The notes beneath the pieces are model-generated. The model was not told where the DNA came from. It did not search any database and was given only the letters and a program-made list of their open reading frames with translations. A stretch of 15,393 nucleotides of DNA from Verrucomicrobia bacterium UBA6775 (lineage in GTDB: Bacteria > Verrucomicrobiota > Verrucomicrobiia > Limisphaerales > UBA1096): the NCBI GenBank assembly GCA_002453165.1, contig DKGH01000013.1, positions 1 to 15,393 of the forward strand, given 5' to 3'. Below are positions 1 through 6,506 of the stretch, piece after piece. Position 1 is the stretch's first letter; every line of letters begins with the position of its first letter. Both the position numbers and the translations under genes were made by a program.

Positions 1-415
1 CATCGTCGGTTTTCCGGGTGAGACAGAGGAGGAATTCGAGGCGACAATGTCCCTATGCCGGGAGGTCGAGTTCGATAATGCGTTTGTGTTCAAGTACTCC
101 ACGCGCCGCAACACCCCGGCGGCGGGGATGGATGTCCAGTTGCCGAAGGAATTGATCGAGGAGCGTCACGCCAATCTGCTCGCTGAGGTGGATCGCATCG
201 GCGCTGTGCGTTACGAGAATCAGGTTGGAGAGACAATGCAGATTTTGGTCGAGGGTCCGAGTCGGCGAAATAAGGCGCGAATGGAGGGGCGCACCCGCTG
301 TAACCGAATCGTGGTATTCGACGGCGGCGAACGGTTTCGAGGGCAGTTGGTCGACCTGAAAATCGAGCGCGCCGGTTCCTTCACACTCTACGGTGATCCT
401 GCCATTTTGAATTAA
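1..415 (+). CDS. miaB: tRNA-2-methylthio-N6-dimethylallyladenosine synthase MiaB, C-terminal part (5' end outside window)
   Basis: This is the 3' part of a radical-SAM methylthiotransferase that adds the 2-methylthio group to N6-isopentenyladenosine at position 37 of tRNAs reading UNN codons. The frame is open from base 2, so the apparent ATG at 47 is internal. It begins with IVGFPGETEEEFE, the conserved end of the radical-SAM barrel, followed by a FVFKYSTRRNTPAA segment typical of MiaB/RimO proteins. The last ~70 residues form a TRAM RNA-binding domain, with the MiaB-type stretch VEGPSRRNK, then GRTRCNRIVVFDG and GQLVDLKI. This pattern fits MiaB better than RimO or MtaB. The iron-sulfur CxxxCxxC site and N-terminal domain lie upstream of the window. 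The stop (TAA 413-415) is one base from the next start, so the downstream membrane gene is probably co-transcribed and translationally coupled. Confidence 0.93.
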   Translation, partial: IVGFPGETEEEFEATMSLCREVEFDNAFVFKYSTRRNTPAAGMDVQLPKELIEERHANLLAEVDRIGAVRYENQVGETMQILVEGPSRRNKARMEGRTRCNRIVVFDGGERFRGQLVDLKIERAGSFTLYGDPAILN

Positions 416-416
416 C

Positions 417-1091
417 ATGCCTGCATCTCCCAAGGAATCCCCGGCCACGATGCCGCTATTCGCCCTGTTGCTGGCGTTTGTCGGGGCGTGTCTTTACATC
501 GCTTTCGAGCAGAACAACGTCATCAGCATATCCAACTTGTCGCTGTTGCTGGGTGGATTTCTGGTGGCGGTGGCTGGCTACACCTTGGCCAAGCCGGCAG
601 AAGTTGGCCAGGCGCTCAAGACTTTTCCCCGTGCCAATGCGCCTGGTTATGTGTTGATGCTTGCCGCGACTGCATGGTTCCTCTGGAATATCAAAACCGA
701 GGACATGGAGGATTATGTAAATCTTAAGATCTATTTTTACATCGGCTTCGGTGCGGTGGGGGTAGGGTCCTGCATTTACCTGCGCGATTTTCTGGCGGTA
801 CGAGGGTTGGCGGTGTTTCTCCTGCTTCTGGCCAAGCTGATCCTCGACACACAGCGGATTTATATGTTCTCCGAACCAGTGGAGACGATGTCGGAGTGGC
901 GATTGATTTTTGCCTTCTGGGGATATGCCATTGTGATCGTGTCGATGTGGCTGATCATCTCGCCCTGGCGTATGCGCGACATAATCGACTGGATGACCGC
1001 CGAGCCCAGGCGCTTGGTTTTTAAAAGCGGGTTTAGGCTGCTCTTCGGCCTCCTGTTGATCGTGCTTGGCCTAACGGTGTTCAAGTCTTAG
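417..1091 (+). CDS. Polytopic membrane protein of unknown function (about seven membrane segments)
   Basis: I do not recognise the family. The 224-residue product is very hydrophobic, with probable membrane helices near residues 13-30, 42-58, 78-91, 103-121, 127-143, 162-182 and 205-221. Short charged loops separate them (for example KTEDMED near 93-99 and SPWRMRDIIDW near 182-192). It starts one base after the miaB stop, suggesting coupling. A second possible start is the ATG at 450, which has AAGGAA about 12 nt upstream; the ATG at 417 has no clear ribosome site, so the true N-terminus may be residue 12. The loop after helix 2 is read through a copy of the CTTGGCCAAG palindrome (TLAKP) and a degenerate second copy 20 bp later (VGQAL). 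The stop codon touches a further perfect copy. No catalytic motif is visible, so no function is proposed. Confidence 0.8.
   Translation: MPASPKESPATMPLFALLLAFVGACLYIAFEQNNVISISNLSLLLGGFLVAVAGYTLAKPAEVGQALKTFPRANAPGYVLMLAATAWFLWNIKTEDMEDYVNLKIYFYIGFGAVGVGSCIYLRDFLAVRGLAVFLLLLAKLILDTQRIYMFSEPVETMSEWRLIFAFWGYAIVIVSMWLIISPWRMRDIIDWMTAEPRRLVFKSGFRLLFGLLLIVLGLTVFKS
584..593. repeat. Palindromic repeat CTTGGCCAAG, with degenerate copy at 604-615
   Basis: A 10-bp core copy inside the membrane-protein gene, read as Leu-Ala-Lys in the loop after helix 2. Twenty bases downstream TTGGCCAGGCGC (604-615) looks like a decayed second copy, read as Gly-Gln-Ala-Leu. Both lie in a loop segment rather than in a membrane helix. 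Confidence 0.75.
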
Positions 1092-1092
1092 C

Positions 1093-1104
1093 GCTTGGCC
1101 AAGC
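1093..1104. repeat. Perfect palindromic repeat GCTTGGCCAAGC, intergenic
   Basis: An exact 12-bp copy beginning two bases after the membrane-protein stop codon, within GCGCTTGGCCAAGCC. It lies at the 3' boundary of a gene, as do several other copies. No T-rich tract follows directly, so it is not a typical intrinsic terminator. Confidence 0.9.
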
Positions 1105-1168
1105 CGGTACGGATTGAAGTTGCTTCACTCTCGTTTTTCACGCTAATTGGCCTTTTAGAGAAGAGATT

Positions 1169-2275
1169 GTGAATCAGGCCAAGCTAGATCAGGAGTTCCT
1201 GAAAGCCATCCAGTACAACAAACTGGCCTTGGCCAAGCGCCTGCATTCCGACGGGGCAAACGTGAATTGCCGCAACGACGAGGGACGCTCTCCACTGCAC
1301 TTGAGCATCTACAGCGAGTGGGATCCGATCTCGCGCTATCTTATCGCCTCTGGAGCAGACCTCGACGCCAAAGGCAAATTCGGCGGCACACCCGTTCACA
1401 TGGCGGCGTTTAAGGGCAACATCGGCATCGTGAGGTTGATGGTGAAAAAAGGGGCGGATGTGCGATCCAAGGATTCCAATGGCAATATTCCACTTCACTT
1501 GGCTGCGATGTACGGTTGGCCGGATATCATCGAGGTATTCCTTCAATCTGTCGCCCCGGAGGAGGTTGAACTGGCACCGTTAACTCCTCCGGAAGAGGAG
1601 GAAGAAAAGACGGAGGAGCAGTCAGAAGAATCTGGGGAAGGTGAGGGCGAGGAGGAAATGCATTCGGACATTCGCTCCATGATTCAGGCGCGCAACAACG
1701 AAGGCGAAACCCCGCTGCACCATGCCGCGGTGAATTGCCACAAGAAAGCGATCGAATATCTGCTCCGTTTGGGTGCCGACCCGGAGGCGAAGGATAATCA
1801 GGACACGCCACCTCAACTCTATCAGCCCGGCAAACCGGAGAGCTACTTCAAGGTGCCGGCCTATGTTCGGTGCGCCCACTGCACCGAGAGTATCAAGCTG
1901 GACGGAGAAGAGCAGCGTACCGGCGTCTATTTTTGTCCCTACTGCGAACAGGAAGTCGACCATCTTAACTACGGAAAAAAATCCGGCTCCAGCGGCGGCG
2001 TACTGAGTGCGGTGAGCGGCTGGTTCAGCAGCAGCGATGACGAAGCTAAAACAGTGGAGCCGGAACCCGAACCAGAGCCCGAGCCGGTTGCTGAGGAAAC
2101 GGCCGAAGAGATTCACCATGATGATGTGGAGATAGCCGATAAGCTGTTGCCCGAGACGGTCAACTGCGTCCTTTGCCGAAACAGCCTCAAGCTCGACGAA
2201 GAGGAGCAGGAAAAAGGCATCTACTTTTGTCCCTACTGTAACCGCGAGGTTGACCACATACATGATGCGGACTAA
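1169..2275 (+). CDS. Ankyrin-repeat protein with two C-terminal CxxC zinc-ribbon-like modules
   Basis: The 368-residue product starts at a GTG with an AGAGAAGAG purine stretch just upstream. Ankyrin repeats cover about residues 5-35, 38-70 (GRSPLHLSI), 71-103 (GGTPVHMAA) and 104-127 (GNIPLHLAA). After an acidic Glu-rich insertion (about 130-165) another repeat occupies about 177-210 (GETPLHHAA). The C-terminus carries two near-identical modules, C235-x2-C238-x17-C256-x2-C259 and C333-x2-C336-x17-C354-x2-C357. Each ends in YFCPYC and then EVDH or REVDH. They are joined by a Glu-Pro repeat linker (about 297-306). The cysteine spacing suggests structural zinc binding. There is no signal peptide or membrane segment, so it is probably a cytoplasmic scaffold or interaction protein. 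Ankyrin repeats bind proteins; the partner is unknown. One copy of the palindrome core encodes residues LAK at 21-23. Confidence 0.85.
   Translation: MNQAKLDQEFLKAIQYNKLALAKRLHSDGANVNCRNDEGRSPLHLSIYSEWDPISRYLIASGADLDAKGKFGGTPVHMAAFKGNIGIVRLMVKKGADVRSKDSNGNIPLHLAAMYGWPDIIEVFLQSVAPEEVELAPLTPPEEEEEKTEEQSEESGEGEGEEEMHSDIRSMIQARNNEGETPLHHAAVNCHKKAIEYLLRLGADPEAKDNQDTPPQLYQPGKPESYFKVPAYVRCAHCTESIKLDGEEQRTGVYFCPYCEQEVDHLNYGKKSGSSGGVLSAVSGWFSSSDDEAKTVEPEPEPEPEPVAEETAEEIHHDDVEIADKLLPETVNCVLCRNSLKLDEEEQEKGIYFCPYCNREVDHIHDAD
1228..1237. repeat. Palindromic repeat core CTTGGCCAAG in the ankyrin gene
   Basis: Exact 10-bp core within CCTTGGCCAAGCGC, read as Leu-Ala-Lys-Arg near the N-terminus of the ankyrin protein, in the first, least canonical ankyrin repeat. 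The right flank matches the extended consensus AAGCGC, the left flank does not. Confidence 0.75.
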
Positions 2276-2323
2276 AATATCGAGGGCACTGAAGCATGGT
2301 GCTGGCCTATAATTTCAATTAAG

Positions 2324-4087
2324 ATGAACACTCGATTTTTTACTCCGATAAACCGGCTGCTTGGCCAAGCGCTTGGCTTGGTTGTGGCTTTGGCCGGCCT
2401 GTCGCTTGGCCAAGCGCAACAGGTGCCGGTTGAGGAGCGAACACTTTCCAATGGCATGAAGTTGCTAATGCTCGAACGGCATCATTCGCCGACGATTGCC
2501 GGCGGTTGGGTCGTGCGCGTTGGCAGCGTCAACGAGCGGCCGGGCATTACCGGGATCGCTCACCTGTTCGAGCACATGATGTTCAAGGGCACGCCGACGA
2601 TTGGCACCAAGGATGCCAAGCGCGACGGGGAGATCATAGACGAGCAGGAGAGGGTGCGCGATGCCATGCGGGCGGAGGAGGCCAAGATGCGGTTGGCTCT
2701 TCGGCGCGGCGAGATTGATGACATTCAAAAACCGGAAAATAAGACGGCCCGCTACCGGGAACTGGAGGCCGAATTCAAGGCGTTGCTCGAGGAACAGCGG
2801 AAGATTCTGGTGAAGAACGAATTCGACCGAATTTACACCACCGCCGGTGCCTCTGGCATGAACGCCTTCACCTCAAACGACATGACCGGCTACTTCATCA
2901 CCGTGCCGTCGAACAAGCTCGAGTTGTGGACGTGGATGGAATCGGAGCGCCTGCTGCGGCCGGTGTTTCGCGAGTTTTATGCCGAGCGCGACGTGGTGTT
3001 CGAGGAGCGCCGGATGCGCACCGAATCGACGCCGCTGGGCAAGTTTCAGGAATCGCTCGAGGCTCTTTTTTGGGAATCCCATCCCTACGGTTGGCCGGTG
3101 ATTGGCTGGCCCTCGGACATCCCGGCCATCTCCAAGGCGCAGGCCGATGAGTTTTACTCAGTCTACTATTCGCCGCAAAACATTACGCTGATTCTCGTGG
3201 GGGATTTCAAGACCGACGAAGCGGTGAAACTCTGCGAACGTTACTTTGTCCGAATCCCGCGCGGAAAGAAAAACCCGCCGGAAGTGGTCACGGCTGAGGT
3301 GGCGCAGAAAGTGGAAAAACGGATGAACGCCGAGGCGGAGGCCAATCCGCAGGTGGACATCCTATGGCATTCGCCCGCGGCGGGGCATCCCGACGGTCAT
3401 GCGCTGGATGTGCTAGCCGCGGTGTTGTCCGGGCGATCCGGGCGATTGCACAAGTCGCTTGTGTTGGGGAGCGAAGTGGCGACCTCGGCATTCGCCCACC
3501 AGATGTCCCGCAAATATGCAGGGATGTTCAACATCGGCGGCGAGGCCAAGGAGCCAAATAAGCCGGGCGATGTTGAAGCGGCGATTTACGCGGAGGTGGA
3601 GCGACTGAAAAACGAACCAGTCACCGAGCGCGAACTGCAGAAAGTGAAAAACAATTTTGCCGCGATGGCGGTCCGCCGTACGTCGTCCAACTTTCATTTG
3701 CTGGTGCAGTTGATTCAGGCCGAAGGAACCGGCGACTGGCGAACGATCAACACCGAGATCCCGAGCATTCTCAAGGTCACCGCCGGGGACATTCAGCGCG
3801 TGGCCAAAAAATATTTGGTGAAGGAAAACCGAACGGTGGCAACCTACACGAGAAAAGAAGGCGCGGCCGCGCCGGACGACCCGGCGCTGGCGGGATTGAG
3901 CGCCGACCAGCAGGCCGTGGTGCGCCGCATCACCAGCCAAATCAAGGCGGAGAAAAACAAGGAGCGATTGCAACAACAGTTGAGCGCGATGGAGGCGCAG
4001 CTTGGCCAGGCGGACCAAAAGCAGCAGGGCCTCATGAAGATCATTATGGTGAAGATCGCCGAGCGCCTTGCGGAGTTGAGCGAATAG
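2324..4087 (+). CDS. Exported M16 (pitrilysin/insulinase-type) zinc peptidase, catalytic partner
   Basis: A 587-residue M16B-type metallopeptidase. Residues 1-31 look like a signal peptide with probable cleavage at SLGQA|QQ, placing it in the periplasm or outside the cell. The inverted zinc motif HxxEH is H80-L-F-E83-H84 in a typical HLFEHMMFKGT context. The third ligand is probably E228 in ERDVVFEE, by alignment with the ERxxxxxE pattern of the family. Between them lies a charged, helix-forming insertion (about 95-165), seen in a known subset of M16 proteins, and then NAFTSND. A second M16 lobe follows, and about 60 Glu/Gln/Lys-rich residues (525-587) form a C-terminal extension. The next gene, 10 bp downstream, encodes a homologue without the zinc motif, so the two probably form a heteromeric peptidase. 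Substrate unknown. Three palindrome copies are read as LGQA: two in the signal peptide and a one-mismatch copy near residues 560-563. Confidence 0.93.
   Translation: MNTRFFTPINRLLGQALGLVVALAGLSLGQAQQVPVEERTLSNGMKLLMLERHHSPTIAGGWVVRVGSVNERPGITGIAHLFEHMMFKGTPTIGTKDAKRDGEIIDEQERVRDAMRAEEAKMRLALRRGEIDDIQKPENKTARYRELEAEFKALLEEQRKILVKNEFDRIYTTAGASGMNAFTSNDMTGYFITVPSNKLELWTWMESERLLRPVFREFYAERDVVFEERRMRTESTPLGKFQESLEALFWESHPYGWPVIGWPSDIPAISKAQADEFYSVYYSPQNITLILVGDFKTDEAVKLCERYFVRIPRGKKNPPEVVTAEVAQKVEKRMNAEAEANPQVDILWHSPAAGHPDGHALDVLAAVLSGRSGRLHKSLVLGSEVATSAFAHQMSRKYAGMFNIGGEAKEPNKPGDVEAAIYAEVERLKNEPVTERELQKVKNNFAAMAVRRTSSNFHLLVQLIQAEGTGDWRTINTEIPSILKVTAGDIQRVAKKYLVKENRTVATYTRKEGAAAPDDPALAGLSADQQAVVRRITSQIKAEKNKERLQQQLSAMEAQLGQADQKQQGLMKIIMVKIAERLAELSE
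2359..2376. repeat. One-and-a-half-unit palindromic repeat in the M16 signal peptide
   Basis: A perfect GCTTGGCCAAGC (2359-2370) continues directly into GCTTGG, giving an 18-bp sequence that recurs exactly at 8233-8250 and 10832-10849. It encodes LGQALG at residues 13-18, in the hydrophobic part of the signal peptide. Confidence 0.92.
2404..2415. repeat. Perfect palindromic repeat at the M16 signal-peptide cleavage region
   Basis: Exact 12-bp copy, in the extended form CGCTTGGCCAAGCG. It encodes L28-G29-Q30-A31, immediately before the expected cleavage between A31 and Q32. With the copy at 2359 it could pair in the mRNA as a 12-bp stem around a 33-nt loop. Confidence 0.92.
4000..4011. repeat. 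One-mismatch palindromic repeat near the M16 C-terminus
   Basis: GCTTGGCCAGGC differs from the consensus at one base. It is read as Leu-Gly-Gln-Ala in the low-complexity C-terminal extension of the catalytic M16 protein, the same reading frame as in the signal peptides. Confidence 0.6.
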
Positions 4088-4097
4088 GGGAATCGGA

Positions 4098-5600
4098 ATG
4101 AAGAAAGTGATGAAAGATTTGAAGCAATTTGTTGTGCGAGTGTTTGTGCTTGGTTTGATGTTGCAGCTTGGCCAAGCGCAGGAAATACCGGACCGCCCGG
4201 AGAAGTTGACATTCCCGCCGCTGGTCTACGATCCGCCCAAGCCGAATGACTATCGCACGGTGCTGAAGTCGGGAGTGGTGGTGTACATTTATCCGGATCG
4301 CGAGCGGCCGTTGATCGACTTGACCATTCATATCAAGGGCGGCAGCTATCTCGACCCCAAGGGCAAGGAGGGATTGGCTGGGTTGACCGGTTCGCTGATG
4401 GCGCGCGGAGGCATTCCTTCCAAGCCGGCGGATGAGTTGGACGAGGAACTGGAGTTTTTGGCAGCCCGGTTGAGCAGCAGCCTGAGTGGCCTCGATGGTA
4501 GCGTGAGCCTGAACCTGCTGTCGAAGGATGCGGATCGCGGTTTTGAAATCCTGCGCGCCATTCTCGCCGCGCCGAGTTTTCAGGAGGACAAGTTGGCCCT
4601 GCGGAAAACGCAAATCCTGCAGGGGCTAAAACAGCGCAACGATAACTCATCGAGCATCGAGTCGCGAGAGCGCGCCCATCTCGCATACGGGGATCAGTTT
4701 TGGTACAACCGACATGTCACCGCTGCCTCGATCGAAAGCATTCGACGGGAGGATTTGTTGGCGTTTCATCACAAGTGGGTTCACCCGAAAAACTTCATCG
4801 TGTCGGTCAGTGGCGACTTTGACCGAGACGAAATGCTTAAGCGGCTGGATGGCGTGTTCGATCGCTGGCCGCATGCCGGTGAAAAAGCGCCGCCGGTTCC
4901 GCAAAAAATCAAGTATGGCAAGCCGGGTGTTTACATCGTCGATAAGGACGTCAACCAGGGGCGCGTGTCGATCATCATGCCGGGCATTCGCTGGGACGAT
5001 CCGGACTATTATGCAATCCAAGTCATGAATGACATCCTCGGTGGAGGCGGGTTTACCTCGCGCATCACCAACCGGGTTCGTTCGGATGAAGGCTTGGCTT
5101 ACTCCGCACGTTCGGCGTTTCCGGGAGGGTCTCATTATCCGATCGTGTTTCGCGCCGGCTTTCAGTCCAAGTCGCGGACGGTCGCCTACGCAACGTCCAT
5201 CGTGCTGGAGGAGATCAAACGAATCATGGATGAACCGGTGACTGCAGAGGAATTGTTGACGGCAAAAAAATCGTTCACCGACACGTTCCCGAACAATTTT
5301 TCGTCCCCGTCGCAGGTCGTGTCCCTTTTTGCCGGCGACGAGATGATCGGCCGCTATGCCAGCCAACCGGGTTACTGGACAAAATATCGCGATCAAATTG
5401 AGGCGGTCGACATCAAGGCGGTGCAGCGCGTGGCAAAGCGTCGACTTGAAACGACCAAGGTAATCGTCCTGATCGTGGGACAAAAAGAGGAGATTTTAAA
5501 GGGGCACCCGGATCACCCGGTCAAGCTGGAGCGGATCACCCGTGGAGGGGTGGAGGAACTGCCAATGCGGGATCCATTAACGATGAAGCCTGTAAAATAG
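4098..5600 (+). CDS. Exported M16-family protein lacking the zinc motif, non-catalytic partner
   Basis: A 500-residue M16 homologue that starts 10 bp after the catalytic partner, after a GGGGAA purine stretch. Residues 1-27 are a signal peptide with likely cleavage at LGQA|QE. Where an active protein would carry HxxEH, this one reads EGLAGL (residues 91-96), so it cannot bind zinc in the usual way. The rest of the fold is kept: an N-terminal lobe with an AxRxxxxxxGLDGSVSL-like strand, then the second-lobe signature GGGGFTSRITNRVRSDEGLAYS (about 315-336). That signature contains the Arg and Tyr residues which in M16 partners help to position substrate. A catalytic/non-catalytic gene pair is a known M16 arrangement in bacteria, resembling the two mitochondrial processing peptidase subunits. 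I infer that it completes the active site or substrate chamber of the upstream enzyme. Confidence 0.92.
   Translation: MKKVMKDLKQFVVRVFVLGLMLQLGQAQEIPDRPEKLTFPPLVYDPPKPNDYRTVLKSGVVVYIYPDRERPLIDLTIHIKGGSYLDPKGKEGLAGLTGSLMARGGIPSKPADELDEELEFLAARLSSSLSGLDGSVSLNLLSKDADRGFEILRAILAAPSFQEDKLALRKTQILQGLKQRNDNSSSIESRERAHLAYGDQFWYNRHVTAASIESIRREDLLAFHHKWVHPKNFIVSVSGDFDRDEMLKRLDGVFDRWPHAGEKAPPVPQKIKYGKPGVYIVDKDVNQGRVSIIMPGIRWDDPDYYAIQVMNDILGGGGFTSRITNRVRSDEGLAYSARSAFPGGSHYPIVFRAGFQSKSRTVAYATSIVLEEIKRIMDEPVTAEELLTAKKSFTDTFPNNFSSPSQVVSLFAGDEMIGRYASQPGYWTKYRDQIEAVDIKAVQRVAKRRLETTKVIVLIVGQKEEILKGHPDHPVKLERITRGGVEELPMRDPLTMKPVK
4166..4177. repeat. Perfect palindromic repeat at the second M16 signal-peptide cleavage region
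   Basis: Exact GCTTGGCCAAGC followed by GC. It encodes L24-G25-Q26-A27 directly before the expected cleavage at A27|Q28, the same position and frame as in the upstream paralogue, although the surrounding signal-peptide DNA is otherwise different. Confidence 0.92.
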
Positions 5601-5620
5601 GCTCGAAAATCCTTCTTTCG

Positions 5621-5630
5621 GCTTGCAAGC
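5621..5630. repeat. Ten-bp palindrome GCTTGCAAGC, possible shortened variant of the repeat
   Basis: This perfect 10-bp palindrome lies 21 bases after the stop of the second M16 gene. It equals the GCTTGGCCAAGC repeat with one G and one C removed from the centre. The location, just beyond a gene end, matches the family, but a chance palindrome of this length cannot be excluded. Confidence 0.4.
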
Positions 5631-5660
5631 GTCTGATGGCCTTGTTATGAAGCGCTCAAC

Positions 5661-6416
5661 ATGGCAGCAATCGGGCGTTTCCAGAAAGGGGACGATATCT
5701 TCTACGCCAAGGTCGAAGATGGAGCACTTTACAAGCTGAAAGGCGATGTTTTTGGTGCCCCTTCGTACCAGAAGAAGCCCATCCCCAAGAAAGGCTTCCG
5801 CACGTTGGTGCCGGTTCAGCCCTCAAAAATTATATGTGTTGGGCTGAACTACGCCGATCACGCCGCCGAATCCGGCCTCGAGGTACCAAAATCCCCGCTT
5901 TTTTGGCTGAAATCCCCCGAATCCATCCTGCCCGACGGGGGTAAAATCGACATTCCTTTCCCCGAGCACCGTGTGGATTACGAGGCGGAACTGGCCATCG
6001 TGATCGGTCGGCGCATCCGAAACGTCACCCCCAAGGCGGCCAGTCGTTACATTCTCGGTTATACCACGGCGCAGGATATTAGCGATCGGACGATTCAAAA
6101 TTCCGAGAGCCAATGGGCGCGGGCCAAATCGTTTGATACCTTCACGCCGCTTGGCCCGTACATCGAGACCAAGATTGATCCAGATTGCCTTACCATTCAG
6201 TTGTTCAAGAATGGTCAGCTTTGCCAAAACTCCTCCACGGCGCAGATGATTTTCAAGTGCTCAGACTTGGTGAGCTTCATTTCCACCAACATGACCCTGC
6301 TTCCCGGTGATATAATTCTCACCGGCACGCCGTCCGGCATCGGGCCGATCGAGTCCAACGACACGTTGGAGGTGCGGATTCAGGGCTTGGCTCCGCTGGT
6401 CAACTCCGTGAAGTAG
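5661..6416 (+). CDS. Fumarylacetoacetate hydrolase (FAH) family protein
   Basis: A 251-residue cytoplasmic enzyme of the FAH superfamily, which cleaves or isomerises C-C bonds next to carbonyl groups, including acylpyruvate hydrolysis, oxaloacetate decarboxylation or tautomerisation, and homoprotocatechuate-pathway isomerisation. A short N-terminal domain (1-50) precedes the catalytic domain. The signature KIICVGLNYADHAAE (56-70) is followed by the metal ligands E108 and E110 in DYEAELAIVIG and D139 in AQDISDR. Lys156 lies in the ARAKSFDTFTPLGPY segment. TGTPSGIG (221-228) is the conserved C-terminal glycine loop. Family members of this size are usually Mg or Mn enzymes acting on small 2-oxo acids; the exact substrate cannot be read from sequence. 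Neighbours (M16 pair, proS) give no pathway context. No strong ribosome site precedes the ATG. A palindrome-like GCTTGGCCCG at 6149-6158 is probably chance. Confidence 0.9.
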   Translation: MAAIGRFQKGDDIFYAKVEDGALYKLKGDVFGAPSYQKKPIPKKGFRTLVPVQPSKIICVGLNYADHAAESGLEVPKSPLFWLKSPESILPDGGKIDIPFPEHRVDYEAELAIVIGRRIRNVTPKAASRYILGYTTAQDISDRTIQNSESQWARAKSFDTFTPLGPYIETKIDPDCLTIQLFKNGQLCQNSSTAQMIFKCSDLVSFISTNMTLLPGDIILTGTPSGIGPIESNDTLEVRIQGLAPLVNSVK

Positions 6417-6458
6417 CCGCTGCGGTTTCGATTCGACTTCCCTCAGTTTTTCTTGTTC

Positions 6459-6470
6459 GCTTGGCAAAGC
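6459..6470. repeat. One-mismatch palindromic repeat in the proS 5' region
   Basis: GCTTGGCAAAGC, within CGCTTGGCAAAGCG, differs from the consensus by one base and lies 37 bases before the probable proS start. It may contribute to the leader of proS or mark the FAH/proS gene boundary. Confidence 0.6.
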
Positions 6471-6506
6471 GCCGACCAGCCGGTCGGCGAATCTATTTTA
6501 AGACAC

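Noticed and set aside
1115..1137. Hairpin TGAAG-TTG-CTTCA followed by TTTTT as a terminator after the membrane-protein gene
   Set aside because: Stem of five mostly weak pairs and a T-run separated by five bases; too weak to call without transcript data.
1622..2263. 213-codon minus-strand open frame across the ankyrin gene
   Set aside because: Phe/Val/Leu-rich translation is the complement of the acidic Glu-rich and cysteine modules of the ankyrin protein; no independent support.
4647..5483. 278-codon minus-strand open frame across the second M16 gene
   Set aside because: It lies wholly opposite a clear M16 protein and its Arg/His/Asp-rich product has no recognisable domain; it is a shadow frame of G+C-rich DNA.
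6453..6506. Extension of proS to an in-frame TTG 18 codons upstream
   Set aside because: The added residues do not resemble any ProRS N-terminus and cover the repeat-containing leader; starting at the ATG at 6507 gives the typical MRWSQTFIPT start and length.
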